A stretch of DNA of 34,320 nt from Fervidifonticultor_A tertius (GTDB taxonomy: Bacteria; Sysuimicrobiota; Sysuimicrobiia; Sysuimicrobiales; Humicultoraceae): assembly GCA_031459235.1 (NCBI GenBank), contig JAVKIY010000030.1, positions 1 to 34,320 of the forward strand, given 5' to 3'. The notes under the pieces are model-generated. The model saw only the letters and a list, made by a program, of their open reading frames with translations. It did no database searches and was not told the DNA's origin. Made by a program: the position numbers and the translations under genes. This document shows positions 1 through 8,832 of the stretch, piece after piece. Position 1 is the stretch's first letter, and every line of letters starts with the position of its first letter.

Positions 1-30
1 CTGCGTCTCCTGCTGCGACAAGGTCACCAT
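1..30 (-). CDS. Start of a transposase (partial, runs off left edge)
   Basis: The bottom strand carries AGGAGG at 32-37, then ATG (30-28) and GTG (27-25), and reads MVTLSQQETQ before the window ends. ISNCY/IS1202-like and related transposases often begin with a similar V-T-L-S/T-x-x-E stretch. Ten residues cannot settle the family. The call rests mostly on the terminal-type repeats just behind it at 55-108. The ATG lies very close to the Shine-Dalgarno sequence, so the GTG next to it may be the real start. Confidence 0.35.
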   Translation of the reverse strand, partial: MVTLSQQETQ

Positions 31-54
31 GCCTCCTGTCTTTGGCTTCGGAGG

Positions 55-108
55 GGGGTGACACTTTCACTGAACGCTTACGGGGTGACAGAATCACAGA
101 ACGTTCAC
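55..108. repeat. Two tandem 27-base direct repeats, probable IS end
   Basis: Bases 55-81 and 82-108 are head-to-tail copies. Both begin GGGGTGACA and share the blocks TCAC and GAACG; about 21 of 27 positions match. Repeated GGGTGACA..TCAC.GAAC units are typical of terminal multiple repeats in IS21-like and related insertion sequences (from memory, not searched). With the outward-placed transposase start at position 30, this is best read as the right end of an element whose body lies left of the window. It ends about 18 bases before the next promoter. Confidence 0.55.
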
Positions 109-126
109 AAGCCGGGGTCTCTCCGC

Positions 127-155
127 TTGACGCCCCCGGCCCCCTGTGCTACATT
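127..155 (+). promoter_or_regulatory. Sigma-70 promoter of the riboswitch-thrB operon
   Basis: TTGACG (127-132) and TACATT (150-155) are separated by exactly 17 bases. Transcription would start near 162, about 12 bases before the SAM riboswitch. Confidence 0.75.
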
Positions 156-173
156 CGACGAAACTCCATAGCA

Positions 174-280
174 ACTCTTATCAAGAGTGGGCGAGGGCAC
201 GGGCCCGATGACCCCCGGCAACCTGCCGCCAGGCGGTAAGGTGCCAAGCCCCGCGGGATCCACATCCGGCGGATAAGAGG
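174..280 (+). promoter_or_regulatory. SAM-I (S-box) riboswitch
   Basis: The hallmark elements occur in order. CTCTTATCAAGAG lies at 175-187, where the P1 5' strand runs straight into P2. GGGCCCGATGA at 201-211 and CCCGGCAACC at 214-223 form the P2/P3 core. GGTGCCAAGCCCCGC around 240-254 fits the P3/P4 region. GATAAGAG at 272-279 closes P1. SAM binding is expected to stabilise P1. The 3' strand of P1 (GAGGG, 277-281) can otherwise pair with CCCTC (287-291), which is the 5' half of the terminator. This is the classical transcription-attenuation design: high SAM gives termination, low SAM lets thrB, the thrC-like gene and the cysO-like gene be read. Confidence 0.93.
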
Positions 281-283
281 GTG

Positions 284-318
284 AACCCCTCCCAGAGCAG
301 GACGTGGAGGGGTTTTTT
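284..318 (+). terminator. Riboswitch-controlled intrinsic terminator
   Basis: AACCCCTCC (284-292) pairs with GGAGGGGTT (306-314), and a run of six T's follows at 313-318. Its 5' arm competes with the P1 3' strand of the SAM-I riboswitch. The homoserine kinase start codon is 20 bases further on. Confidence 0.9.
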
Positions 319-337
319 GTATCCCTCGGAGGACGCG

Positions 338-1249
338 ATGGCCGTCACGCTCGAGCGCGCAACCGTCCGTGTGCCTGCGACCGTGGCCAACCTGGGCGCG
401 GGCTTCGACGTGCTCGGCGCCGCCGTCGGCCTCCATGCCGAGATCACGCTAGAGCCAGCCGACGGGCCGCAGGTTTCTGTCGCGGGCGCCGACGTGCCGC
501 AGGACGACTCCAACCTGATCTACCGCAGCGCGGTCGTGGCCGCCGAGATGCTCGGGTACCGGGGCGCGTTCGCGCTGCGCGCGACCTCGCCGATCCCGCA
601 GCGATCCGGCCTGGGGAGCAGCGCGGCGGCCATCGTCGGCGGCGTGGTGGCGGCCACGCGGCTGCTGGGCGGCTCGCCGGAACCCGACCGGCTGCTCGCG
701 CTCGCGGCAGAGATCGAGGGGCACCCGGACAACGTGGCCGCCGCGCTCTTCGGCGGTGTGGTGGTCGTCGCCCGCGACGAGGGTGGCTTCCGCTGGGTGA
801 AGGTCACGCCTGCCCTGCCGCTGGCCGTCGCGCTGGCGGTGCCGGCGCTCGAGGTCGAGACCGACCGGGCTCGCCGGCTCCTGCCCGCGCAGGTCGCGCG
901 CGAGGACGCGGTCTTCAATCTGGGCCAGGTCGCCCTGCTCGTCGCCGCGCTCGGGCAGGGCCGCGGCGACCTGCTGCGAGGGGCGCTCGGTGACCGCTTG
1001 CATCAACCGTACCGTGCCGCGCTCGTGCCCGGGTTCGAGCGCGTGGTGGCCGCCGCCGTGGAGGCCGGCGCCTACGGCGCCGTCCTGAGCGGGTCCGGCC
1101 CCACCGTGGCCGCGCTGGCCGCGCCCGAGGTGGCGGCGGCCGCGGGCGAGGCGATGCAGGACGCGTTCCGGCGCGCAGGGGTCGGCAGCCGGGTGATCGT
1201 GACCGCGGTGGAGACGCGCGGCGCGCTCGACGAGCCGCGGGGCGCCTGA
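338..1249 (+). CDS. thrB: Homoserine kinase
   Basis: This GHMP-family kinase phosphorylates L-homoserine with ATP to give O-phospho-L-homoserine, the substrate of threonine synthase. The 303-residue length is normal for the family. The ATP-binding signature GLGSSAA lies at residues 91-97 after SPIPQRS, with the N-terminal substrate motif VRVPATVANLGAGFD at 10-24 and a C-terminal GSGPT loop. The reading frame is open from 281, but ATG 338 is chosen because AGGA at 329-332 precedes it and the earlier part overlaps the terminator. It is the first gene behind the SAM-I riboswitch and is followed after 21 bases by the thrC-like gene. SAM control of a kinase usually assigned to threonine synthesis is notable, since O-phosphohomoserine can also be a methionine precursor. 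Confidence 0.93.
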   Translation: MAVTLERATVRVPATVANLGAGFDVLGAAVGLHAEITLEPADGPQVSVAGADVPQDDSNLIYRSAVVAAEMLGYRGAFALRATSPIPQRSGLGSSAAAIVGGVVAATRLLGGSPEPDRLLALAAEIEGHPDNVAAALFGGVVVVARDEGGFRWVKVTPALPLAVALAVPALEVETDRARRLLPAQVAREDAVFNLGQVALLVAALGQGRGDLLRGALGDRLHQPYRAALVPGFERVVAAAVEAGAYGAVLSGSGPTVAALAAPEVAAAAGEAMQDAFRRAGVGSRVIVTAVETRGALDEPRGA

Positions 1250-1270
1250 GGGCGCGAGAGGAGGCAGGGG

Positions 1271-2497
<1,227 letters not shown>

Positions 2498-2515
2498 GGG
2501 GCAGGAGAGAGACGC

Positions 2516-2800
2516 ATGGCCACCATTCGCATCCCCACGCCGCTGCGCCGCTACACGAACGGCGAGCGGCTCATCCCGGTGACGGCGGGCACCCTCGCCG
2601 GCGCCATCACCGAGCTGGACGGTCGATTCCCGGGCTTGGCCGAGCGCCTGATCGACGGCGACGGCCAGCTCCATCGCTTCGTCACGGTCTTCGTGGGCGA
2701 GCAGGACGTCCGGCTGCTGCAGGGGCTCGCCACACCCCTGGACGAGACCACCGAGGTATCCATCATTCCGGCGATGGCCGGCGGCGGGGGCCCGTGGTAA
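2516..2800 (+). CDS. cysO: CysO/MoaD-like sulfur-carrier protein
   Basis: This 94-residue beta-grasp (ubiquitin-like) protein closely follows the pattern of mycobacterial CysO: an N-terminal I-P-T-x-L-R stretch, then GxLxxxIxxL, then LHRFV.VFV..EDVR, then IIPA.AGG. Such carriers are adenylated and thiocarboxylated on a C-terminal Gly-Gly and deliver sulfide to a PLP enzyme; CysO feeds CysM, which uses O-phosphoserine. Here the chain ends AGGGGPW, so three or four residues would have to be removed to expose Gly-Gly, as the metalloprotease Mec does for CysO. No such protease or E1-like enzyme gene is in the window. It follows the thrC-like gene by 18 bases, with GGCAGGAGAG as ribosome-binding site, inside the SAM-riboswitch operon. 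Confidence 0.88.
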   Translation: MATIRIPTPLRRYTNGERLIPVTAGTLAGAITELDGRFPGLAERLIDGDGQLHRFVTVFVGEQDVRLLQGLATPLDETTEVSIIPAMAGGGGPW

Positions 2801-2816
2801 GGTAGGGAGGGATCAG

Positions 2817-2836
2817 GGGCCGCCGGACGGCGGCCC
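2817..2836. other. Perfect 8-bp hairpin between cysO-like gene and ligA
   Basis: GGGCCGCC (2817-2824) and GGCGGCCC (2829-2836) enclose the loop GGAC. No T-run follows, so it is not a standard intrinsic terminator. It could mark an mRNA 3' end or a processing or attenuation point between the two genes. Confidence 0.35.
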
Positions 2837-2853
2837 GCGGGCCCGACGGTCGC

Positions 2854-4866
2854 ATGAGCGTACCCGCCTCGGTGCGGCGCCGCGCCGCGAAGCTGCGCGC
2901 GGAGATCGAGGAGCACAACTACCGCTACCACGTCCTGGACGCCCCGACCATCTCGGACGCGGCGTACGACCGTCTGCTGCGCGAGCTGCGCGAGCTGGAG
3001 GCGGCGCACCCGGAGCTGGTCACGCCGGACTCGCCCACCCAGCGTGTCGGCGCGCCCCCCTCCGCGGCGTTCGCGGCGGTGCGGCACCGCACGCCCATGC
3101 TCAGCCTGGCGAACGTCTTCGACGAGGAGGAGCTGGACGCGTGGGACCGTCGCGTGCGCGCCGCGCTCGGCGACGCGCCGGTCCGCTACGTGTGCGAGGT
3201 CAAGGTGGACGGCGCGGCGGTCTCGCTCACGTACGAGGACGGACGCTTCGCGGTCGGTGCCACGCGTGGGGACGGCCAGCAGGGCGAGGACGTCACCGCC
3301 AACCTGCGCACCATCCGCAGCATCCCCCTGACGCTGCGGAGCCGGCGCGTGCCGCGCCTGCTCGAGGTGCGCGGCGAGGTCTACCTGCCCCGCAGCGCCT
3401 TCGCCGCGGTGAACGCGGAGCGCGAGGCCCGGGGCGAGCCGCCCTTCGCGAACCCGCGGAACGCGGCGGCGGGCTCGCTCCGGCAGCTCGACCCCGCGGT
3501 CACGGCCAGCCGGCCGCTCCAGATCTGGGTCTACGGGCTCGGCTACGCGGAGGGGCTCGCCCTGCGCTCGCACTCCGAGGCGCTCGCCTGGCTGCGCGAG
3601 GCCGGGTTCCGCGTCAACCCGCTGACGGCGACCGCGGCCTCGCTCGACGAGGTGCGGGCCTACATCCGCGAGTGGGCGGCGAAGCGGGCCAGCCTCGACT
3701 ACGACAGCGACGGCGTGGTCGTCAAGGTTGATGACTTCGGCCAGCAGCAGGAGCTGGGCGCCACCTCGCAGGCCCCGCGGTGGGCCGTGGCCTACAAGGT
3801 CGCGGCGGAGCAGGCCATCACCCGGCTGCTCGACATCACGATCCACGTCGGCCGCACCGGCGCGCTCACCCCGACCGCGGTGCTCGAGCCCGTGCGCGTT
3901 TCGGGCGTCACGGTGACCAGCGCGACGCTCCACAACGAGGACGAGATCGCGCGCAAGGACGTGCGCATCGGCGACTGGGTCGTCGTCCAGCGCGCGGGCG
4001 AGGTCATCCCCGAGGTCGTGGGGCCGCTGCCCGAGCGCCGGAGCGGTCAGGAGCGGCCCTTCGTCATGCCGCGGTCCTGCCCGGCCTGCGGCACGCCCGT
4101 GGAGCGGCCCGACGGCGAGGCGGTGGCGCGGTGTCCGAACCTTGCGTGCCCGGCGCAGGTGCGCGAACGGCTCATCCACTTCGCCTCGCGCGACGCCATG
4201 GACATCGACGGGCTCGGCGAGAAGCTTATGACCCAGCTCATCGACCGCGGGCTCGTGCGCGACCCGGCGGACCTCTACCGCCTGACGCGGGACGAGTTGC
4301 TCACGCTCGACCGCATGGGCGAGCGGCTCGCGCAGAACCTCCTGGACGCCATCGACCGCAGCCGGACGACCACGCTCGCCCGACTGCTGTTCGCGCTCGG
4401 CATCCGACACGTGGGCCAGCATGTGGCCGAGCTGCTGGCGGCCCACTTCGGGACGATCGAAGCCTTGATGGCCGCGTCGTTCGAGGAGGTGCGCGACATC
4501 CCTGGCGTGGGCCCGACCATCGCGGAGAGCGTGGTCGCCTTCTTTGCGGCGCCGGCCAACCGCGCGCTGGTGCGCCGGCTGCTCGATGCGGGCGTGCGCC
4601 CCGCGGCCGCCCCGGCCGCGGGGTCGCCCGACGGCCCGCTTGGAGGCGCCCGAGTGGTCTTCACCGGCACCCTCTCTCGGTGGAGCCGCCAGGAGGCGGA
4701 GGCCCTCGTGCGGCGCGCGGGCGGGACCCCGCAAGAGGCCGTCTCGAAGAAGACCACGTACGTGGTAGCCGGCGAGGCGCCGGGGTCGAAGCTCGACCGG
4801 GCGCGCCGCCTGGGGGTCCGCGTGCTCACCGAAGACGAGTTCGCCGCGCTGGTGGGAGCGCGCTGA
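2854..4866 (+). CDS. ligA: NAD-dependent DNA ligase
   Basis: This enzyme seals nicks in duplex DNA during replication and repair, using NAD. At 670 residues it has the usual bacterial length and full domain order: Ia domain, the adenylation domain with catalytic Lys117 in CEVKVDG, an OB fold, a zinc finger with Cys409, Cys412, Cys427 and Cys432, helix-hairpin-helix repeats (about 440-580), and a C-terminal BRCT domain (about 595-670) with the G-x-R-V-V-F-T-G-T motif. It follows the cysO-like gene by 53 bases that hold a hairpin, so it may or may not share its transcript. The GerMN gene starts one base after its stop. Confidence 0.97.
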   Translation: MSVPASVRRRAAKLRAEIEEHNYRYHVLDAPTISDAAYDRLLRELRELEAAHPELVTPDSPTQRVGAPPSAAFAAVRHRTPMLSLANVFDEEELDAWDRRVRAALGDAPVRYVCEVKVDGAAVSLTYEDGRFAVGATRGDGQQGEDVTANLRTIRSIPLTLRSRRVPRLLEVRGEVYLPRSAFAAVNAEREARGEPPFANPRNAAAGSLRQLDPAVTASRPLQIWVYGLGYAEGLALRSHSEALAWLREAGFRVNPLTATAASLDEVRAYIREWAAKRASLDYDSDGVVVKVDDFGQQQELGATSQAPRWAVAYKVAAEQAITRLLDITIHVGRTGALTPTAVLEPVRVSGVTVTSATLHNEDEIARKDVRIGDWVVVQRAGEVIPEVVGPLPERRSGQERPFVMPRSCPACGTPVERPDGEAVARCPNLACPAQVRERLIHFASRDAMDIDGLGEKLMTQLIDRGLVRDPADLYRLTRDELLTLDRMGERLAQNLLDAIDRSRTTTLARLLFALGIRHVGQHVAELLAAHFGTIEALMAASFEEVRDIPGVGPTIAESVVAFFAAPANRALVRRLLDAGVRPAAAPAAGSPDGPLGGARVVFTGTLSRWSRQEAEALVRRAGGTPQEAVSKKTTYVVAGEAPGSKLDRARRLGVRVLTEDEFAALVGAR

Positions 4867-4867
4867 G

Positions 4868-5380
4868 GTGGGGCGCCGCGCGCTGCTTTGGGTCCTGGTG
4901 CTCGCTGTCGTCGCGGCCGCGGTGTGGTGGACGCAGCTGCGGCCGCGCGAGGCGCGCGTGAGCGTCTACTTCGTCGCTCCGGCCGACGGGAGCAGCACGC
5001 TGGTCGCCGTCGAGCGGGTGGTGACGGCCCGGGGTGCGGAAGCGCTGCTGCGGGCGGCGTTCGACGCGCTGCTCGGCGGTCCCACGCCGGTGGAGCGCGC
5101 GCGCGGGCTCACCACCGAGATCCCCGCGGGCACGCGGCTGCGCGGGCTCCGCGTGCGCGAGGGCACGGTCGTCGTGGACCTCAGCGGCGAGCTGGCCTCG
5201 GGCGGCGGCTCGTCGAGCATGCAGGCGCGCGTCTGGCAGATCGTCTACACCGCCACGCAGCTCCCCGCCGCCGGTCGGGTGCGCATCCTGCTGGAGGGCC
5301 GCGAGGCCGCCGCGCTCGGCGGCGAAGGTGTGCTCATCGACCGGCCGCTCGGCCGCCCGGGCGCGGTCCCGCGGTTCTGA
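4868..5380 (+). CDS. Membrane-anchored GerMN-domain protein
   Basis: This 170-residue protein has one N-terminal membrane helix (about 5-22, uncleaved or a signal anchor) followed by a GerMN domain: V-x-V-Y-F, then a run of pairing strands, L..LLGGPTPVE (about 67-77), V..DLSGEL, and a Q-I-V-Y-T...P helix near 120-130. GerMN domains occur in the spore germination protein GerM and in many non-sporulating bacteria as extracytoplasmic proteins; their molecular role is not settled. GTG 4868 lies one base after the ligA stop, which implies coupling. No other spore gene is visible in the window, so a germination role is not supported. Confidence 0.8.
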   Translation: MGRRALLWVLVLAVVAAAVWWTQLRPREARVSVYFVAPADGSSTLVAVERVVTARGAEALLRAAFDALLGGPTPVERARGLTTEIPAGTRLRGLRVREGTVVVDLSGELASGGGSSSMQARVWQIVYTATQLPAAGRVRILLEGREAAALGGEGVLIDRPLGRPGAVPRF

Positions 5381-5413
5381 CCGTATCCGGTCGGGCGGGG
5401 CCGCGGGCAGGAG

Positions 5414-6691
5414 GTGTCTTCCGCACCGCAGAAAGAGGGGCTGTTCATCACGCCGCCCGCGGAGTCGAGCTTGCCCCGAGAAGTCTTCGCCGAGGAGATC
5501 GAGGCGTTTCTCGAACGGCTGGACGCCGTCGGCGCGGTCCGCATCGTCGCCAACGACGCGGGCGAGATCGAGCGCATCTACGCCACGACCGAAGCCGCCG
5601 GCGACGACAGCGTGGTGCGCCGGGCGATCACCTCGGCGTTGATGAGCCGCTACAACATCCACGTGGATGGGTGGCGCGTCCACGTGGCCCGGCTCGAGCG
5701 GCCTGCCCAGTCCCAGCCGGTGCCGGACTGCCGGCTCGTGCGCCTCGAGGAGACCATCACCGAGACGGCCACCCGTGTGGCGGTGGAGCTGGCCTACGAG
5801 CGCGACGGGGTGACCAAGACCACGAGCGGCTCGGCGCAGGCGCAGCCCGGTCAGGCCCAGCGGACGCGGACGGTGGCGCTGGCCGCGCTGGCCGCGGTCC
5901 GGCCCCTGCTCGAGCGGGCCGGGATGCGGCCCTCCCTGGAAGGGGTAATGTTCCTGCCGTTCGCGGGCGCCACGGTCGCCCTGGTCGCGGCCTCGCTGGC
6001 GTCCGAGCAGGGGACCGTGATCCGCGTGGGGTCGGAGACCGTCGTTGCGGGTGAGGCCGAGGCCGTCGTCGCGGCCGTGCTCGACGCGGTGCGCAAGCCG
6101 GCGCGGGCGTTTGCCGGGACCGGACGCGGCGCCGATCGACTCCGGCGCTTCGAGGGCCTGCGGCGCCACTACGAGGGGCTCGTTCGGGCTGCCGCAACCG
6201 CCGAGCCGCGCGCCGCAGACGCGGCCGCCCCCGATGACGTCGGCGAGGCCGTCGAGCGCGGGTCGGTCGACACCGGGCCGACGGAGCCCTCCGCCGAGGC
6301 GTCGGCCGCGGAGTCGGCCGCGCCCGACGACGCGCCGGGCGCAGCGACGGCCGGCGAGGCCGGTGAGCCGATCCTGGCCGAGATTCGTCCCGAACGCGAG
6401 GGAGGTGCGTCGATTGTGATGCGCGAGGAGATCCGCGGCGACGGTCCGCCGGGCAGACCCGCCCCGCGCGTGTCCATGGAAGACGCGTTCTACCGGAGGC
6501 TCGTGGCCGCCGGGGTGCCCGTGCACATCCGCTGCCGCGACGGCTACGAGATTCCCACGGCGGTGATCCGGGACTTCGGCACCTACAGCCTGCTCGTCGA
6601 GGTGAACGGCGTCGCCGAGCTCGTGTTCAAGCACGGGATCATCGCCATCCGGCCCTACGGCCCGCTGCCGCCCGAGGCCCCGCCGTCGTAG
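5414..6691 (+). CDS. Unknown N-terminal domain fused to an Hfq/Sm-like domain
   Basis: The protein has 425 residues. Residues about 30-90 and 105-165 resemble, from memory, an unnamed domain common in Firmicutes and Chloroflexi hypothetical proteins (V..I.SALM..Y.I.VD...V.VAR, then T..V.L.......G.A). Residues about 265-350 are an Ala/Glu/Pro-rich acidic linker. The last 70 residues read like Hfq: R-R-L-V-A-A-G-V-P-V-x-I, then G-Y-E-I...V-I-R-D-F-G-T-Y-S-L-L-V, then VFKHGIIAIRP, matching the Hfq hallmark Y/F-K-H-A-I. RNA chaperone activity is therefore likely for the C-terminus; the function of the front part is unknown. GTG 5414 is preceded by GGCAGGAG. A second ribosome-binding site lies inside the gene (see 6401-6421). 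Confidence 0.75.
   Translation: MSSAPQKEGLFITPPAESSLPREVFAEEIEAFLERLDAVGAVRIVANDAGEIERIYATTEAAGDDSVVRRAITSALMSRYNIHVDGWRVHVARLERPAQSQPVPDCRLVRLEETITETATRVAVELAYERDGVTKTTSGSAQAQPGQAQRTRTVALAALAAVRPLLERAGMRPSLEGVMFLPFAGATVALVAASLASEQGTVIRVGSETVVAGEAEAVVAAVLDAVRKPARAFAGTGRGADRLRRFEGLRRHYEGLVRAAATAEPRAADAAAPDDVGEAVERGSVDTGPTEPSAEASAAESAAPDDAPGAATAGEAGEPILAEIRPEREGGASIVMREEIRGDGPPGRPAPRVSMEDAFYRRLVAAGVPVHIRCRDGYEIPTAVIRDFGTYSLLVEVNGVAELVFKHGIIAIRPYGPLPPEAPPS
6401..6421 (+). promoter_or_regulatory. Internal ribosome-binding site and in-frame starts for the Hfq domain
   Basis: GGAGG (6401-6405) is followed by GTG at 6416 and ATG at 6419, both in frame with the long gene (codons 335 and 336). Initiation here would give a free protein of about 90 residues consisting of a short tail plus the Hfq-like domain, close to ordinary Hfq size. 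Confidence 0.45.
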
Positions 6692-6697
6692 GCCGGC

Positions 6698-8245
6698 GTG
6701 TCGGCTGACCGGCTCGAGGAGCTGCGCCGCCGCCGCGAGCGCCTGCTGGCCATGGGCGGGCCCGAGCGGGTCCGGCGTCAGCACGAGGCCGGCAAGCTCA
6801 CCGCGCGCGAGCGCCTCGACCTGCTGCTGGATCCCGGGTCGTTCGTGGAGCTCGACCCATTCGTGGAGCCTCGCTCCCGTGAGTTCGGCCTCGACCGGGT
6901 GGAGGCGCCGGCGGACGGCGTGGTGACGGGACACGGCACCATCGACGGGCGGCCGGTGCACGTCTTCTCGCAGGACTTCACCGTGCTCGGCGGGTCGCTC
7001 GGCGAGGGCCACGCGGCGAAGATCTGCAAGGTGCTCGACCTGGCGGTGCGCGCCGGCACGCCGGTCGTGGGCCTCAACGACTCCGGCGGCGCGCGTATCC
7101 AGGAAGGCGTGGCCAGCCTGGGCGGTTACGCGGAGATCTTCCTCCGCAACACGCTCGCCAGCGGCGTTATCCCGCAGATCTCGGCGATCATGGGCCCGTG
7201 CGCGGGCGGCGCCGTGTACTCGCCGGCGATCACCGACTTCACGATCATGGTGCGCGGCGGCGCCTACATGTTCGTTACCGGGCCGCAGGTCGTGCGCGCG
7301 GTCACGCGGGAGGACGTTTCGTTCGAAGCGCTCGGCGGCGCCGACGTGCACGCGGAGCGCAGCGGCGTCGCCCACTTCGTCGCGGCCGACGACGAGGAGT
7401 GCCTGCTACTCATCCGTCGACTGCTCGGCTTCCTGCCGCCCAACAACCTGGACGACCCGCCGCGCCGGCCGCCCGGCGACGACCCCGGCCGCGAGGACCC
7501 GGCGCTGGATGAGCTCGTGCCCGACGATCCCACCCGGCCGTACGACATGCGCGAGGTCATCACGCGCGTGGTGGACGACGGCGAGCTGCTCGAGGTCCAC
7601 GCCGCGTACGCCCGCAACCTGATCGTCGGCTTCGCGCGGCTGCACGGCCGGTCGGTGGGCGTCGTCGCGCAGCAGCCGGCGGTGCTGGCCGGCGCGCTGG
7701 ACATCGACGCCGCGGTGAAGGGCGCGCGCTTCGTGCGGTTCTGCGACGCTTTCAACCTGCCGCTGGTGACGTTCGTGGACGTGCCGGGCTTCCTGCCGGG
7801 TGTCGCGCAGGAGCACGGCGGCATCATCCGGCACGGCGCGAAGCTGCTGTACGCCTACTGCGAGGCGACCGTGCCCAAGCTGACCGTCATCACCCGGAAG
7901 GCGTACGGCGGCGCCTACGACGTCATGGCCAGCAAGCACATCCGCGCCGATCTCAACCTGGCCTGGCCCACGGCCGAGATCGCGGTCATGGGGCCCGAGG
8001 GGGCGATCGACATTATCTTCCGCAGAGAGCTCGCCGAGGCCCCTGACCCCGAGGCGCGGCGACGCGAGCTCGTGGCCGACTATCGCGCGCGCTTCGCGCA
8101 CCCCTACATCGCGGCCGCGCACGGCTACATCGACGATGTCATCGCCCCGCGCGAGACCCGGCGACGCCTGATCGCCGCGCTCGAGGTCCTGCACCGCAAG
8201 CGCGAGCCGACGCCGCGGCGCAAGCACGGGAACATCCCCCTGTGA
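6698..8245 (+). CDS. pccB: Propionyl-CoA carboxylase beta (carboxyltransferase) subunit
   Basis: This carboxyltransferase moves CO2 from carboxybiotin to an acyl-CoA. The 515-residue length and the two crotonase-like halves fit PccB/MmdA-type subunits. Visible motifs include RERLDLLLDPGSFVE, the oxyanion stretches GLNDSGGARIQEGV and GPCAGGAVYSPA in the first half, and VDVPGFLPGVAQEHGGIIRHGAKLLYAY with KAYGGAYDVMASKH in the second. Propionyl-CoA is favoured as substrate because biotin carboxylase, biotin carrier, methylmalonyl-CoA mutase and (further right) epimerase genes accompany it. An acetyl-CoA role or a decarboxylase role cannot be excluded by sequence. GTG 6698 lies just after the stop of the Hfq-fusion gene; its own stop overlaps the DinB start (GTGA). 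Confidence 0.9.
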   Translation: MSADRLEELRRRRERLLAMGGPERVRRQHEAGKLTARERLDLLLDPGSFVELDPFVEPRSREFGLDRVEAPADGVVTGHGTIDGRPVHVFSQDFTVLGGSLGEGHAAKICKVLDLAVRAGTPVVGLNDSGGARIQEGVASLGGYAEIFLRNTLASGVIPQISAIMGPCAGGAVYSPAITDFTIMVRGGAYMFVTGPQVVRAVTREDVSFEALGGADVHAERSGVAHFVAADDEECLLLIRRLLGFLPPNNLDDPPRRPPGDDPGREDPALDELVPDDPTRPYDMREVITRVVDDGELLEVHAAYARNLIVGFARLHGRSVGVVAQQPAVLAGALDIDAAVKGARFVRFCDAFNLPLVTFVDVPGFLPGVAQEHGGIIRHGAKLLYAYCEATVPKLTVITRKAYGGAYDVMASKHIRADLNLAWPTAEIAVMGPEGAIDIIFRRELAEAPDPEARRRELVADYRARFAHPYIAAAHGYIDDVIAPRETRRRLIAALEVLHRKREPTPRRKHGNIPL

Positions 8246-8766
8246 GCGAGCCGCGGTTGGACCCGCTGGCACAGTACGCCTACCTGGTCGCCGCGCGCGC
8301 GCCGATTTTCGACCGGTTGCGGGGGCTGACGCCCGAGCAGTACCGACAGTCGTTCCCGTTCGGCCTGGGCACGCTCCGCCGCACCATGCACCACCTGGCC
8401 GGGACGGAGTGGTTCCTCGTCGGGCAGATCGCCGGCGGCCCAGCAGGCGAGTATCCGTTCGGCGCCGAGGCAAATCCCGACGCTGAGACGCTCGAGCGCC
8501 GGTGGCGCGCGCTCGAGCCCCAGACCCGGCGCGTGCTCGAGACCGTCGACGACTGGGCGCGGCCAGTCGAGTACGTCGTGACCATCCCGAGCCGCCGACG
8601 CTACCGGATTCACAGCACAACCCTCGGGATCTTCGTGCAGTTCTGCTACCACGAGATCCATCACCGCGCGCAGGCGATGGCGATGCTGCGCCAGCTCGGC
8701 GCGCCCGTCGAGACCATCGACTTCCTCTGGCTCGCGGGCGCGCCGGTCGAGGTCGAGGAGCCCTAG
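8242..8766 (+). CDS. DinB-like putative metal-dependent protein
   Basis: This 174-residue four-helix protein of the DinB/YfiT-like superfamily has the three expected metal-binding histidines: His50 or His51 in the TMHHLAGTEW helix, and His137 and His141 in FCYHEIHHRAQ near the C-terminus. Members include thiol-dependent transferases and hydrolases; many have no known activity, and no substrate can be inferred here. The start GTG overlaps the pccB stop by four bases, so it is translated with the carboxylase gene. Its placement between the beta and alpha carboxylase genes is unusual. Confidence 0.85.
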   Translation: MSEPRLDPLAQYAYLVAARAPIFDRLRGLTPEQYRQSFPFGLGTLRRTMHHLAGTEWFLVGQIAGGPAGEYPFGAEANPDAETLERRWRALEPQTRRVLETVDDWARPVEYVVTIPSRRRYRIHSTTLGIFVQFCYHEIHHRAQAMAMLRQLGAPVETIDFLWLAGAPVEVEEP

Positions 8767-8832
8767 CGCACAGGAGACGGGCGGCGGCTGGCGGAATCTC
8801 CTCCTCAGAGACCACCCCGGGTTGGGCACACC

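Noticed and set aside
4868..5380. Spore germination gene
   Set aside because: The GerMN domain is widespread in non-sporulating bacteria, and no other spore gene is seen.
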